64,000 bases of DNA from Pedobacter sp. HDW13 (GCF_011303555.1 NZ_CP049868.1:5146001-5210000); one strand, 5' to 3'. Positions 53,348-63,571 are shown, counted from the stretch's first letter. Made by a program: numbers and translations. The notes: generated by a model not told the origin, from the letters alone.

Positions 53348-53547
53348 TTGTTGAATACTGTTTTTTATAAGGAGGAGGCAGTGTTTTTAGTGGAAGGCTT
53401 ACTCGTCGACCTTTCGCTATGCATCAATGCGTAAATATAGGATATCCTGAAACCAAAACAATTGCTTTGCCCTGGATTTTATCGGTTAGCATACTACTCA
53501 ATAATTAATTTAGCTTAATTCGCTGAAATGATAATTGAAAAGTTAAA

Positions 53548-54378
53548 TTAAATGAATAACCAATTGATGGCGCCTGCGTTCATAGAATAGATTTGATTGA
53601 AGAACACCCTGGGCGTACATCCGGTAATTGCACGGAATTCTTTATTGAGGTGTGAAGAATCAAAAAAGTCCATTTTATTCGAAAGTTCATTAAAGCTGTG
53701 TTTTGGATCTAAACCAAAATGTTCGCGGATGGCCTGCCTGAAACGGATCATTTTCCGCATTTCAGTTGGGTTTTTCCCAATATGGATTTCGAAATGTTTA
53801 TAAAGCGTTTTCCTGCTTATGTTATATTTTGTAGCAATATCTCTGATAGAATAATGCTGGTCTGCGTTTAACATATCTTCAATTACTTCCTGAAGAAAAG
53901 GATGGTTAAAACCAACATATTTTTCCAGCAAATACTCCTCTAATCGGAGGATCTTTTCCTCAGGACATTTTATAGCAGTAATTGCCGTCATTTTCTCATT
54001 GAAATCGTTGTAAGGGTTAAAATAGGCAAATTGATTAGCGGTATAGGTATTAAGGTCTTTGCTTAAAAAAGCATTTAACCCTAATGGTTTGAAACTGATG
54101 GTAATCTCGTTGATGTAACCTGGGATATTAATTTCAATGGGACTATTATAACTGCAGATCAAGGTGGAAAGCACAGAAATTCTACGGTTCCTAAAAACAG
54201 AGAGCTTACCTTTTTCGAAAATAAATCTTGGGTTGCGGTTGATCGAGACTATTGAATTAACTTGTGGAAAAGTATAGTAACGAACATTTTTGGAACGATC
54301 TCCCTTATTGAGGAGATAAAAGTATTCGATGTGGTTCTGCAATAAGGTAGATTGTGGTTTGAAAAATAGCAATTCCAT
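53548..54378 (-). CDS. AraC-family transcriptional regulator
   Basis: 276 residues. N-terminal sensor region like DUF6597 ('LLFFKPQSTLLQNHIEYFYLLNKG'); C-terminal double helix-turn-helix: 'YSIRDIATKYNISRKTLYKHFEIHIGKNPTEMRKMIRFRQAI' and 'SFNELSNKMDFFDSSHLNKEFRAITGCTPRVFFNQI'. No target is evident; it is read away from the DUF6150 gene's upstream region and is probably monocistronic. Confidence 0.92.
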   Translation of the reverse strand: MELLFFKPQSTLLQNHIEYFYLLNKGDRSKNVRYYTFPQVNSIVSINRNPRFIFEKGKLSVFRNRRISVLSTLICSYNSPIEINIPGYINEITISFKPLGLNAFLSKDLNTYTANQFAYFNPYNDFNEKMTAITAIKCPEEKILRLEEYLLEKYVGFNHPFLQEVIEDMLNADQHYSIRDIATKYNISRKTLYKHFEIHIGKNPTEMRKMIRFRQAIREHFGLDPKHSFNELSNKMDFFDSSHLNKEFRAITGCTPRVFFNQIYSMNAGAINWLFI

Positions 54379-54486
54379 TAAACCAATTTAAAAATAAAAA
54401 CATTAAAAATAAATCTCGCTCTGGTTTTCGCGATGTGCTCAAAAGGGAATTTATGTGCCGCTATCATTAAAATAGTTTTTCTATTG

Positions 54487-54666
54487 TTATTTTATGATCA
54501 GTATCGTCTGTTTGATATATTGGAGCTTGATGTAAAAATGGTGTTCATTTCTGAAACGGTGGACTTCAATATTTTTGATCCGGCCTGAATTCTGGCAAAA
54601 GGTAATATGGTCGCCTACCCGGAGCGATTGCAGCTCAGCAAGGGTACTTGATCTTTGTATTTTCAT
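54487..54666 (-). CDS. Small hypothetical protein
   Basis: 59 residues from the ATG at 54666 (frame open to 54762). 'LAELQSLRVGDHITFCQNSGRIKNIEVHRFRNEHHFYIKLQYIKQ' suggests a small beta-barrel. Not recognised. Located between AraC and response-regulator genes on the same strand. Confidence 0.45.
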   Translation of the reverse strand: MKIQRSSTLAELQSLRVGDHITFCQNSGRIKNIEVHRFRNEHHFYIKLQYIKQTILIIK

Positions 54667-55088
54667 GCTTGTTATAAGTTGTTCCAATAAGGGAAACCTA
54701 AATGGAAGATTTCCAGACGAGAGCGTCATTACCAGGGAACATGATTGACCATTTAAGGACAATCGTTATTTTACTTATTCAAGGGATGTTGATTGAATGG
54801 AGGGGACGTTCATTATTTTTACTAAATATTGTTGGTTTAAAATAGCTCAGGTTGCAAAAATACCGAATTATAACTTTTTACTTTTGTAATTTGGTTACCC
54901 TGAATGAGCCAGCTTTTGCCGGTAAAACATTGTGCTTTAGTGAGTAGCTATTTTGAGAGAGATGTTGGTGGAAGTTAAGCTTTTGATAGCATGCCCTTTC
55001 AGGTGGAGAGCCTGGGTAAGCAGTATCCTCATTCCTGAAAAGCGAAGCCTGATGTGGTCTTTTTTCGCACTAGCTGATAGCTGAATAG
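54667..55088. other. Intergenic region
   Basis: No supported gene. TACTTTTG near 54888 fits a + strand -7 box but leads to nothing. The piece around 55000-55080 is featureless. Confidence 0.4.
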
Positions 55089-55820
55089 CTAATGTTCAAA
55101 CAGGTTAAATACCTCCTGTTTATAAAGGTTTCCAATCGGTATTAAAGCTCCCTGTTGCATTTCCAGATAGCCATTGTCGGTTCTGTTATATGCAACAATG
55201 AAGCGCTTGTTTACAAGGTAAGACCTGTGAACCCTAACGAACTCAATGTAAGGACTGAGGATATCTTCAATTGTTTTCAGATGCTTAGAGAACATGATGC
55301 TTTCCTTGTGCTGCAGATGCAAAACAGTGTAACTTCCTTCAGCAGACAGGTAAACGATATCACGGATAGATACCAGTTCAATTTTGTTTTTATTGGGGAT
55401 GGCAATTTGTTTTCTTTCATAGGCATTATCACCATGAATACTTACCTTATTACCAGCAGTTTTAGTTTGTTGTACCCTTGAAATGGTTTCGATCAGCGCG
55501 AGGTGGTTTACCGGTTTCAAAAGGTAGTTTACGGCTGCATACTTAAATGCTTTAAGTGCAAATTCCTCATAAGCTGTCACAAATACAACAGCAGCGCGGT
55601 AGGACAGCAGCTCGTCTAAAATATCGAAACCGGTATGATTACCCAGGTTTATATCCATAAAAATAAGATCTACCTGTTGGTGCTGTAAGGCCGCAACAGC
55701 CTTTGAATAACTTTCGGCCATGCCTGCAATTTCTACATCGGGACAGAATTTTCTGAGCAAGCCTGCAAGGGTAATCCTGGGCATCAGTTCATCGTCAACA
55801 ATAAAGGCTTTTAGCATCAT
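55089..55820 (-). CDS. LytTR-family response regulator
   Basis: 243 residues. CheY-like receiver (1-120) with acidic pair Asp9-Asp10, phospho-acceptor Asp56 in 'LIFMDINLG', and 'FVTAYEEFALKAFKYAAVNYLLKPVN'. LytTR DNA-binding domain from about 140: 'ELVSIRDIVYLSAEGSYTVLHLQHKESIMFSKHLKTIEDIL', 'FVRVHRSYLVNKRFIVAY'. Its gene begins four bases after the stop of the histidine kinase gene, so the two are a LytS/LytR-type pair. Confidence 0.95.
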   Translation of the reverse strand: MMLKAFIVDDELMPRITLAGLLRKFCPDVEIAGMAESYSKAVAALQHQQVDLIFMDINLGNHTGFDILDELLSYRAAVVFVTAYEEFALKAFKYAAVNYLLKPVNHLALIETISRVQQTKTAGNKVSIHGDNAYERKQIAIPNKNKIELVSIRDIVYLSAEGSYTVLHLQHKESIMFSKHLKTIEDILSPYIEFVRVHRSYLVNKRFIVAYNRTDNGYLEMQQGALIPIGNLYKQEVFNLFEH

Positions 55821-55824
55821 AATA

Positions 55825-58707
55825 TCATGGTTGAGTGGTTAATAGTGGCAATTCGATAGTTACAGTAGCACCTGCGGTATCGCTGTTCGACAGGATGTGT
55901 AAACTACCTGCCTGATGTTTTAAACAGATTAGTTCAAGACGTTCTTTAATAATTTCGAGTGCATGGTTCGCCAGAAAGAAAGGTTCACCTTTTTTGAATC
56001 CGCTTCCGTTGTCTATAACAGAAACCCGTATTTTATCCCCCTGGGGTACTGCAACAATACGTATGTGGCCATTTAATCCGTTTTCATTTTTTACTCCATG
56101 TTCTACTGCATTTTCAACAATTGGTTGCAATATTAAAGTAGGGATGTATAGCTGTGAGATTACCAGGCGATCATCAAGCTCAAATGAATAGGTAAAACCA
56201 TTGTCAAATCGTTGCTGCTGGATAAAAAGGTAATGCTTTAGGAAATTAATTTCTCTTTCTATAGTAATATAACTTTCCCTGCTCTGCTGTAAAAAACCAC
56301 GCATTAGTTTAGCATAGTTATCAAGATATTTGAGCCCGCCAATATCATCACCATTAATGAAATAGGATTGTAAAGGAGTAAGTACATTAAAAATAAAGTG
56401 TGGTTTTAACTGGGCAAACAAATTCTTGTTTTCCAGTTCGTTCATCCTTAACTGATCATTCATTTTTTTTCTGGCCTTCTGTAACTGCACTTTATACCAT
56501 CTGAATGCAAAAAAGCCGATTAAAACCACCATCAGTAGCCAGAAGAGTAAATTAACCCAAACCAGTTGGTACCATAAAGGGTGAATGATAACCGTATGCG
56601 ATACATTGGTTTCTAGTGGTGAATAGTTTCCTCTTGCTTTTATCGTTACTACGTATTTGCCCGGCTCGAGGTTGTTTAGTGTAATAACCCTGCCTGTTAC
56701 CGTTTGCCAATTACCAATGGCATCTCCTTTAACATTGATTTGGTAACTGATATGCTTGGTTTCACTCGAATAGTCAAGAACCTCTGCCGACAGGGTGATG
56801 GAGAGATGTTTTGAATAGTGGGTTTCTGAGCTTGTTTTTGAAGGATCGAAGCCAGTGAGGGAGCATGTTAGGTAAATTTTTGGCCTGACGGTACTTTTCA
56901 AGTCAGTAACCAACCGCTTTGGTATATAATAAACACCATTATTGGTCGCTAAAGCAAGTGTATCCGTTTCGGGCAAAAAATCATTGATTGAAAAAGCGTA
57001 TTTTCTTGCATCAATCTCATTAACTGCTTTCCAGTCTTTGATGTTAAGTATAACCAGCCCCGAGCCTGCCTTTAGGTAGCAATACTGCTTATCTGCTTTT
57101 ATGTCGTAACAGCTCTGCCCGAGTATTTGTTTGTAGCTTCCCAGTTCTCCCTTAGCGCTAAGCTGAACAACAAAAGCGCCTTCCTGGGTGCATACAATCA
57201 GGGCATTATTAATTATCCTCAGTTTGTTAATGCGAATTGATGAGAAAAGATGCTCCTTTACATTATTGCGATATATGCCATCGTTTGTCCCATAAAAGCA
57301 TACCGCATCATTAAATGGTGAAATGGAGAGTGTATTTATTCCCTTGTAGCGGTTATCGGTGCTGATCTTCCCATTGCTATTGATAATGAAGCAGGCAGTT
57401 TTGGTGGTAAAATAGTATTTGTTGTTAAATACTGTACCATCTTTAAAAGGAGTATGACTACTAATCGCCAGTGGCATAATTTTGCCAGGTATCGTTACCC
57501 CTTCGCCTGTATAACAGTTTTGGCTGCCAAAAAAGAACCAATGGCTGGCAGTTTTGTAAATATCCCTGATTTCATTCAAGGATTGCTGACTGGAGAGTTT
57601 GAGCGCTATTACTTTTTCCTTTGATAAAATGCTTACGCTGTCCCGCTTATGGCCAAGCGCGGTAAGTCCACCATTAAGTTTACTAATTCCAGAAATGTAG
57701 CCCTCAGCCAAACGATCACCAGTTGGTTGAAGATGTCTTGTAGCGAGATCGGCAGGGGTAAACAAGTAAATGCCTTTGCCAAGTGTACCCACCCAAAGAT
57801 TACCCTGATAGTCACTAACAAGGCTTGTAACTGGTGCCCGCGTCAGTATTTTTGAGTATGACAGGCGCTGTTTATTAGCCTTAGCGAAGAAGTTTTGTAC
57901 AAGCAATAACTCCTGCTGCTCTACAAAACCTAAATATAAGTCATTACCGATCCTCACATAAGAACTCATGTTACCGGTAATTTTTGCCTGGTTGCCATCA
58001 AATAACAATGTAGCTGGCGCATTTTCGTTTTTCCGGAATATTTTATTGCCCAGTATTAAATCATCGCCCGTGATTTGTATAGCATAGGGTTTCTTTTTAA
58101 ATAAGGCAGACAAGCTATCTGTAGAAACACCGTTAATTGCATTAGAAATTTTCCATTGGGCTAAAAGACTCGAGATAAATGACGATTTGTCTTTTAACCA
58201 TTGCCGCTTTGGATTAGCAATATTGGTTTGCGAAAAGGTGCTGTTTATCCGGTATAGGGATAGGGTGTCTTTTTTTTGCCAGGCCAGTATCACCGGGCTT
58301 TTGATAGAAAGGTTTACAGGCTCGTTAAGAACAGTGGCGAAGTGGTGCGTTTTAAAATTGAACAGCCTGCTGTTACCCGAGTAGCCAAATAGCCACAGCA
58401 AACTATCACCTCCTTTATAAATCTGAATAAATTCATTGTCTGTTTGCGCTGCGGTATACTTTTTAAATGTATTTCCATCATAACGCACCAGTCCACTTTC
58501 TGTTGTCATCCAGAGATAACCATATCCATCTGTTACCATTTTGTAAACGATATTGGATGGCAGGCTGGAATTGATATTGGTGAAATTCCGGTAAAGCGGC
58601 TGGCTGTACTTTATTTGCTGTGCTAAGGCATTGCCCCCCAAAAGGATAACTGTTAGCAGGAGTATTACTGCAGTTCGGATCGAATTAAAAGGGACAAAAA
58701 TCTTCAT
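55825..58707 (-). CDS. LytS-like sensor histidine kinase with two-component-regulator propeller
   Basis: 960 residues. Signal peptide ending 'GGNALAQ'. A large periplasmic beta-propeller follows ('SSLPSNIVYKMVTDGYGYLWMTTESGLVRYDGNTFKKY' near the start), a Y_Y_Y domain ('ISYQINVKGDAIGNWQTVTGRVITLNNLEPGKYVVTIKARG', about 650-710), one membrane helix (LLFWLLMVVLIGFFAF, about 715-735) and a His_kinase-type catalytic core: 'LKPHFIFNVLTPLQ' with His770, 'PTLILQPIVENAVEHGV' and 'DNGSGF'. It should sense an extracytoplasmic ligand and phosphorylate the adjacent regulator. Confidence 0.93.
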   Translation of the reverse strand: MKIFVPFNSIRTAVILLLTVILLGGNALAQQIKYSQPLYRNFTNINSSLPSNIVYKMVTDGYGYLWMTTESGLVRYDGNTFKKYTAAQTDNEFIQIYKGGDSLLWLFGYSGNSRLFNFKTHHFATVLNEPVNLSIKSPVILAWQKKDTLSLYRINSTFSQTNIANPKRQWLKDKSSFISSLLAQWKISNAINGVSTDSLSALFKKKPYAIQITGDDLILGNKIFRKNENAPATLLFDGNQAKITGNMSSYVRIGNDLYLGFVEQQELLLVQNFFAKANKQRLSYSKILTRAPVTSLVSDYQGNLWVGTLGKGIYLFTPADLATRHLQPTGDRLAEGYISGISKLNGGLTALGHKRDSVSILSKEKVIALKLSSQQSLNEIRDIYKTASHWFFFGSQNCYTGEGVTIPGKIMPLAISSHTPFKDGTVFNNKYYFTTKTACFIINSNGKISTDNRYKGINTLSISPFNDAVCFYGTNDGIYRNNVKEHLFSSIRINKLRIINNALIVCTQEGAFVVQLSAKGELGSYKQILGQSCYDIKADKQYCYLKAGSGLVILNIKDWKAVNEIDARKYAFSINDFLPETDTLALATNNGVYYIPKRLVTDLKSTVRPKIYLTCSLTGFDPSKTSSETHYSKHLSITLSAEVLDYSSETKHISYQINVKGDAIGNWQTVTGRVITLNNLEPGKYVVTIKARGNYSPLETNVSHTVIIHPLWYQLVWVNLLFWLLMVVLIGFFAFRWYKVQLQKARKKMNDQLRMNELENKNLFAQLKPHFIFNVLTPLQSYFINGDDIGGLKYLDNYAKLMRGFLQQSRESYITIEREINFLKHYLFIQQQRFDNGFTYSFELDDRLVISQLYIPTLILQPIVENAVEHGVKNENGLNGHIRIVAVPQGDKIRVSVIDNGSGFKKGEPFFLANHALEIIKERLELICLKHQAGSLHILSNSDTAGATVTIELPLLTTQP

Positions 58708-58946
58708 CTGTAAATCACATCATTTCGGCTATGAATCTGGCTTCTGATATCCTGCAACGGCTACTTGTTTGTTCATCAGCAATGACTAAGGTAGAGGTAA
58801 TCGATTGATTATCTACTATGGCCAAAGCAAAATTTTTCTTGTCAAATTAATGCCCGGTTTTATCAAAAAAAATACCCCGTTCATCAATCAGCAGGTTACT
58901 ACATGGCTTCAAAAAACTTTATTTGTAGCAATTACTAAGTACTTAT

Positions 58947-59840
58947 ATGATGAAAACGGTGATGCTTTGGCTTTCTGGAATGTGCCTGTTATCCTGCAAT
59001 ATCCTCAGGAAAGGAAACTCCATTAGCTTGAACCACTATACTGTACGGGATTATGTGAAAGTTGGCAAAATAATGGACACGGTTAAAACACCTTACGTTA
59101 TTGATGTAAGAAGCAAAAATGGCAAGCGTATCGTTTTTATCGGTTGTGTGCATGATGCTGTCAGCACTCACCCCCAGTTCAGTATCATAGGAAAGTATTT
59201 TGCGGAGCTGAAACCAGAACTGGTTTTTAATGAGGGCGGACAGATCCCTGACAACACCCATTACACAACCATTAATGAAGCCATACAGAAAGATGGCGAA
59301 ACCGGACTGCTAAAATACTATGCCGACAAAAGCGCTATTAAAATGCTAAACGGAGATATGGACGCAAGGACTGAATTTGAATTAACCCTAAAAAAACAAC
59401 CCAAAGAAGATCTGTATCTCTATTATGTGATAGAGCGCATAGCTATTCCATATCATTACGGCGCTTATCTGCACGAAAATTTCGACAGCGTATTTAACCG
59501 CATCATAGCAAAATATTTTATTAAGAATGGATTTCCATTATTGCCAGCAGAAGTGGAACTAAGCTATTTTAAAAAACTGTATAAAAGAAAGACCGGAAAA
59601 GTATTTGATGTGACAAATTTTGATTTAGAGGCTTTTGATTATATCAATGACCATTGTAAATACTGCGCGGTTGGCAGGGTGTCTAAAATGACCAGAGACA
59701 GTGTGTTACTATCCAAAATAGATGCCGCATTGAATCAATACGACAGGGTGTTAATCACCTTTGGTCATGGCCATGCGCTGGCGGTTGAACCGGCACTGAA
59801 AGAAATTGTAAACAGGGAACGTAGGCCAAATAGAAATTAA
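58947..59840 (+). CDS. TraB/ChaN-like lipoprotein
   Basis: 297 residues. MMKTVMLWLSGMCLLSC is a lipoprotein signal (Cys17). 'IVFIGCVHDAVSTHPQFSIIGKYFAELKPELVFNEGGQ' and near the end 'RVLITFGHGHALAVEPALKEIV' fit the TraB/GumN/ChaN alpha-beta fold, with His, Glu and GHGH in the conserved places. Related proteins are erythromycin-esterase-like or metalloprotease-like; the activity here is unknown. It is first in a + strand run (58947-63571). Confidence 0.68.
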   Translation: MMKTVMLWLSGMCLLSCNILRKGNSISLNHYTVRDYVKVGKIMDTVKTPYVIDVRSKNGKRIVFIGCVHDAVSTHPQFSIIGKYFAELKPELVFNEGGQIPDNTHYTTINEAIQKDGETGLLKYYADKSAIKMLNGDMDARTEFELTLKKQPKEDLYLYYVIERIAIPYHYGAYLHENFDSVFNRIIAKYFIKNGFPLLPAEVELSYFKKLYKRKTGKVFDVTNFDLEAFDYINDHCKYCAVGRVSKMTRDSVLLSKIDAALNQYDRVLITFGHGHALAVEPALKEIVNRERRPNRN

Positions 59841-59859
59841 AAACAATCCTTAAGAAATC

Positions 59860-60831
59860 ATGAAAATCACCAGACAGTTAATTTCCTTAATCCTGCTTAC
59901 GCTTATGGCTTTCCATGCCACTGCCCAAAAAAGACTTAAGCCAGATAGAGAAGCTTATCATTGGTTTTCTTTTAAGTGGTACAGCGATTCCGTAAGTGGA
60001 AAGTACTTTGATAAGCTGGCTGTATTGTTGCCAGTTAAAATCGATACAATCAAGGCAAATTTTGTTGCCCAGTTTGACCTCGGGGCAAATGAGACCGTTT
60101 TGTACGGTAATGATCTGAAAAATTATTTCCCAAGCCAGCAATACCTGTACAGCCTGTTAGATACGAGCCATAAGGCAACCTCTGATGGCGGTCTTGTTAG
60201 TTATCCTTCAAAAAAAATAACCCTGCATATTGGCTCTTACCAGACAAAAGATTTTTTTGTTTTTGATAAATACGGAGATGGAATTCCAAAGGATTCTTTG
60301 TACACGCCTTCTCTAAAGCATATTGGGACAATTGGTGCCAGTTTTACAAAAAACAAAGTACTGGTGATGGATTTTCCCAATAAGAGAATGTGCTTACTGG
60401 ATAGTATAACCAGGTATTGGGCGTCTAAAGCTTCGTTTGTTGATTGCAGGTTGAAGAATGGCCGGATACAATTGCCATTTACGATTAACGGACAGCAACA
60501 CTGGATGATGTTCGATACCGGAGCAAGTGTATTTCCGCTGAGTACAGATAAAACATTTTGGGAAACGATTGTCGATGCAGAGGCACAACCAGATACATTA
60601 AAGGTAAATTCCTGGGGAGAGAAGGTACCCTATTATGGCGCTGTCATCAAATCTGATATTTATCTGGGGAAATATAAACTTCCAAAGCAAAAAGCCTGGT
60701 ATAATGAAAACAAAAGGCTACTTGATTTTAATAAAGGAGAAGGAATTACCGGAACAACAGGAAACGCTTATTTCTTTAATCATGTAATCATTATTGATTT
60801 CAAAAACAAACGGTTCGGAGTGGTAAAATAA
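59860..60831 (+). CDS. Retropepsin-like aspartyl protease, secreted
   Basis: 323 residues, signal ending 'HATAQ'. Two aspartyl-protease half-sites: 'NFVAQFDLGANETVLYG' (about residues 67-83) and 'QHWMMFDTGASVFPLS' (DTGAS, about 212-227); the second is a textbook retropepsin/pepsin catalytic loop, the first has DLGAN. The rest is beta-rich. Probably a periplasmic protease or a peptide-binding relative. 19 bases after the TraB-like gene. Confidence 0.75.
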   Translation: MKITRQLISLILLTLMAFHATAQKRLKPDREAYHWFSFKWYSDSVSGKYFDKLAVLLPVKIDTIKANFVAQFDLGANETVLYGNDLKNYFPSQQYLYSLLDTSHKATSDGGLVSYPSKKITLHIGSYQTKDFFVFDKYGDGIPKDSLYTPSLKHIGTIGASFTKNKVLVMDFPNKRMCLLDSITRYWASKASFVDCRLKNGRIQLPFTINGQQHWMMFDTGASVFPLSTDKTFWETIVDAEAQPDTLKVNSWGEKVPYYGAVIKSDIYLGKYKLPKQKAWYNENKRLLDFNKGEGITGTTGNAYFFNHVIIIDFKNKRFGVVK

Positions 60832-60844
60832 AAATAAATTAAAC

Positions 60845-61255
60845 ATGACAACGATCAACATAACAAGGAGAAAGCAGCCGATAGGCTTTATAAATAAACT
60901 GACCGTTTCCACTAAGGAGGGGCAGTCTGCATCTTTAGAAGCAGGAGAAACCATTACGTTAAAAACAAATAGTCCAGTCGCTGAAATATATGTAAAACGC
61001 TTTTGGCGTGTTCAGGCTATAAAAGTAGACATTGCCGACAATAGCCCTTCAGGTATTGTCGATCTCGAATTGTTTTATGATTTGCCACTGGCAACCATGT
61101 ATCTGATGTTGGCAATTTCCGTTATGCTGGTATATACCGCTTTGTCTGGTTTTTCATCCAAAAGGTATATCTCCATAAGCTTACTCTTAATACTTATTGC
61201 CTTGGTAGCTAAAACAAGGCAGGCTTCAATAAGGGTTAAACAATTACAAAGGTAA
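60845..61255 (+). CDS. Small membrane protein, unknown
   Basis: 136 residues. A soluble beta-rich N-terminal half (1-78) with 'GQSASLEAGETITLKTNS' is followed by two hydrophobic helices (LATMYLMLAISVMLVYTAL and ISISLLLILIALVA) and a basic end. Not recognised. 13 bases after the protease gene. Confidence 0.65.
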   Translation: MTTINITRRKQPIGFINKLTVSTKEGQSASLEAGETITLKTNSPVAEIYVKRFWRVQAIKVDIADNSPSGIVDLELFYDLPLATMYLMLAISVMLVYTALSGFSSKRYISISLLLILIALVAKTRQASIRVKQLQR

Positions 61256-61299
61256 TGGATGACGTTTTTAAAATATAGCACGCTTTGCCATTCTAAATT

Positions 61300-61977
61300 A
61301 TGAGTAAAACAAATCAGCCTGCCGCACAAGAGGATAATAAATTTCAGTTAGAAAGAATAGCATTGTTTAGTGATGCCGTATTTGCCATTGCCATTACCCT
61401 TTTGATTATCGAAATAAGGATACCTGAGCTCCATTCAGATCGGCTAACGGATAGTGAACTTTTACAGCAACTGTTGCCTGTTACCACCAAGCTCATTGGT
61501 TTTCTGATCAGCTTCTTTGTAATAGGCTTGTATTGGTTTTCCCATCACCGTATGTTCGGCTATGTTATCCGCACTAATCATCGGCTATTGTGGAATAACC
61601 TCCTGTTCCTGCTTCCGATTGTAATAATGCCTTTCAGTACCTCTTTTCTTAGCGAATATTATTTTAACAGTAATCTCCGGATTCCGTTGGCGGTTTATAC
61701 CGCAACGATTTCCCTGTCGGGATATTTCAGTTTTCGGCTATGGAAAATTATAGGTAACCCGGTAAATCATTTAAGTGAGCATTTACCCAAAGAAAAGTTG
61801 AGCTATAATATCACCAGGTCGCTAACAATTCCAATCGTTTTCATCTGCGCGCTACTCTTTTCTCTTGTTAACATTAAAATCTCTTATTTCATTCTGCCCC
61901 TGGCACCACTTGTTACCGGGTTGATCAAAGCCTGGTACGCAAAAAAGTATCCGGCAATGAAAGACGCCATGGAATAA
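61300..61977 (+). CDS. TMEM175-like (DUF1211) potassium-channel family protein
   Basis: 225 residues with about six hydrophobic segments. 'LERIALFSDAVFAIAITLLIIEIRIP' carries the FSDxxFAIAxTLL signature of TMEM175 proteins, which are K+-selective or H+-permeable channels in bacteria and lysosomes. 'IGLYWFSHHRMFGYVIRTNHRLLWNNLLFLLPIVIMPFSTSFL' is the second conserved block. Inner-membrane location. No obvious link with its neighbours. Confidence 0.88.
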   Translation: MSKTNQPAAQEDNKFQLERIALFSDAVFAIAITLLIIEIRIPELHSDRLTDSELLQQLLPVTTKLIGFLISFFVIGLYWFSHHRMFGYVIRTNHRLLWNNLLFLLPIVIMPFSTSFLSEYYFNSNLRIPLAVYTATISLSGYFSFRLWKIIGNPVNHLSEHLPKEKLSYNITRSLTIPIVFICALLFSLVNIKISYFILPLAPLVTGLIKAWYAKKYPAMKDAME

Positions 61978-62026
61978 AGATCAATAAAAGCCATAATTAA
62001 ACATTATTTACCCTGGTTATTTTAAA

Positions 62027-63571
62027 ATGAGAATACGATTATTTGCTGTGGCGTTACTTTTAAGTAGTATCAGCACCTGTGCACAAAAAACGGTTACTAT
62101 TGAAGGTGCGCTGGATAAAGCTGTTAATTCAGAACCAGTACTGGTTTACAAGCCGGTGGATGGAAGGTTTAATGTATTCTTTACGGATACAGCAGCAGAG
62201 CGGACGATCCGGAACGGAAAATTTAAACTGGAGATCAATCTTTCCCAGAGTGGGTTTATCCGGTTACAGAGTAAAAGCCTGCCAAAACTCTATTTCTTTG
62301 CTGAGCCCGGTGAAAACATACAGATCAATTATCAAAAAAACAAAGATGGAGTTCTGGAACTGCAATTTTACGGGAAAAATGCTGGAGGGAATAACTTAAT
62401 AGCCAGTAAGCAGTTATTGAATAACAGTAAAACGGATGAAGCGTTATTCCAGGCAACGCTTTCGAAAAGCAGCAAACTGAATGAAGTGGTTAATGGAATT
62501 GATGAAATTATAAAGGAACATACTACTCTTATACAACGCTGCTATCAGAATAAAACGATATCGGCAGTATGTTTAGCTGCACTGGTTGCTGAAACAGAGC
62601 AAAAAGCAATGGCCTGGATTGAAGGGATTCTCCTTGGCTATTTTCACAGAAATGAAAATATAATTAAAGAGATAAAGTTATCTGAAAGCGATTGCCAGGA
62701 GTTGATCAATATCCTTTACAAAAAATATGACCCCTTTAACCATCGTTATTTTAATACCACTACTGCCTTTGACAATGCGCATTCCAAGAGTGAGCTGATA
62801 AGATTAGGTATTGTTAAGGGGCATATGCCGCATGAAAATGCCTGGGGAGCTTACGATAAAGATTTTGAGCAAATCATCAACGAACTATCGGTTATCAATT
62901 TTGCACCAGACGAAGTACAATCAAATTTCATTGGCAATGCGCTGCTTATTGCTTCAGTATTTAAGCCGATGGACGAGATTACTTATGCCCGCATTTTACA
63001 AAAGTACATTCGCCGCTTTCCTGGTAGTGCCTACATAGCACTCCTCTCTGAAAGTTTTATCAGTGCCTACATGGCTAAAAATCAGGTGTCGCAGGCAATC
63101 CTGCAAAATAATGAACTGTTAAGCTTTAAGACCGCTGAAAATAAGTTGACAGTAAACCCGGCAAATGGTTTAGATACGATTACTCGGTTCCAGTCCATTA
63201 TCAAAAATTGTTTTAAAGGAACACCTGTGTTTGTAGATTTTTGGGCATCCTGGTGTTCCCCTTGTTTAGCCGAATTCAGGTATGAACCCCAGTTGCATGA
63301 ATTTTTAGCTGCAAATAATATCAAGATGCTATACATTTCTTTAGACAACACTGGTTTCAGAGAAAACTGGAAAAAGCTATTATCGAATTATAAACTGGAT
63401 GGCTATCATTATCTGGCCAATCAACAGGTTAAAGCCAATGCCGAAAAAATGTTTCAGGGCATTCCCCGGTATATGCTGTTTGATAAAGATGGCAACCTCG
63501 TTGAAGCGAATGCACTAAGACCAAGTAGCGCACAAGACTTGTACAAACAGATTAAGGATAGGTTAAAATAG
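62027..63571 (+). CDS. Large thioredoxin-domain protein (TlpA-like), secreted
   Basis: 514 residues, signal ending 'ISTCAQ'. N-terminal beta-domain (about 22-115), helical middle (about 120-370), C-terminal thioredoxin domain with 'PVFVDFWASWCSPCLAEF' (Cys410, Cys413) and 'FQGIPRYMLFDKDGNL'. Same general plan as many Bacteroidota TlpA proteins of ~500 residues. Ends the + strand run; its last 9 bases overlap the convergent frame at 63563. Confidence 0.88.
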   Translation: MRIRLFAVALLLSSISTCAQKTVTIEGALDKAVNSEPVLVYKPVDGRFNVFFTDTAAERTIRNGKFKLEINLSQSGFIRLQSKSLPKLYFFAEPGENIQINYQKNKDGVLELQFYGKNAGGNNLIASKQLLNNSKTDEALFQATLSKSSKLNEVVNGIDEIIKEHTTLIQRCYQNKTISAVCLAALVAETEQKAMAWIEGILLGYFHRNENIIKEIKLSESDCQELINILYKKYDPFNHRYFNTTTAFDNAHSKSELIRLGIVKGHMPHENAWGAYDKDFEQIINELSVINFAPDEVQSNFIGNALLIASVFKPMDEITYARILQKYIRRFPGSAYIALLSESFISAYMAKNQVSQAILQNNELLSFKTAENKLTVNPANGLDTITRFQSIIKNCFKGTPVFVDFWASWCSPCLAEFRYEPQLHEFLAANNIKMLYISLDNTGFRENWKKLLSNYKLDGYHYLANQQVKANAEKMFQGIPRYMLFDKDGNLVEANALRPSSAQDLYKQIKDRLK

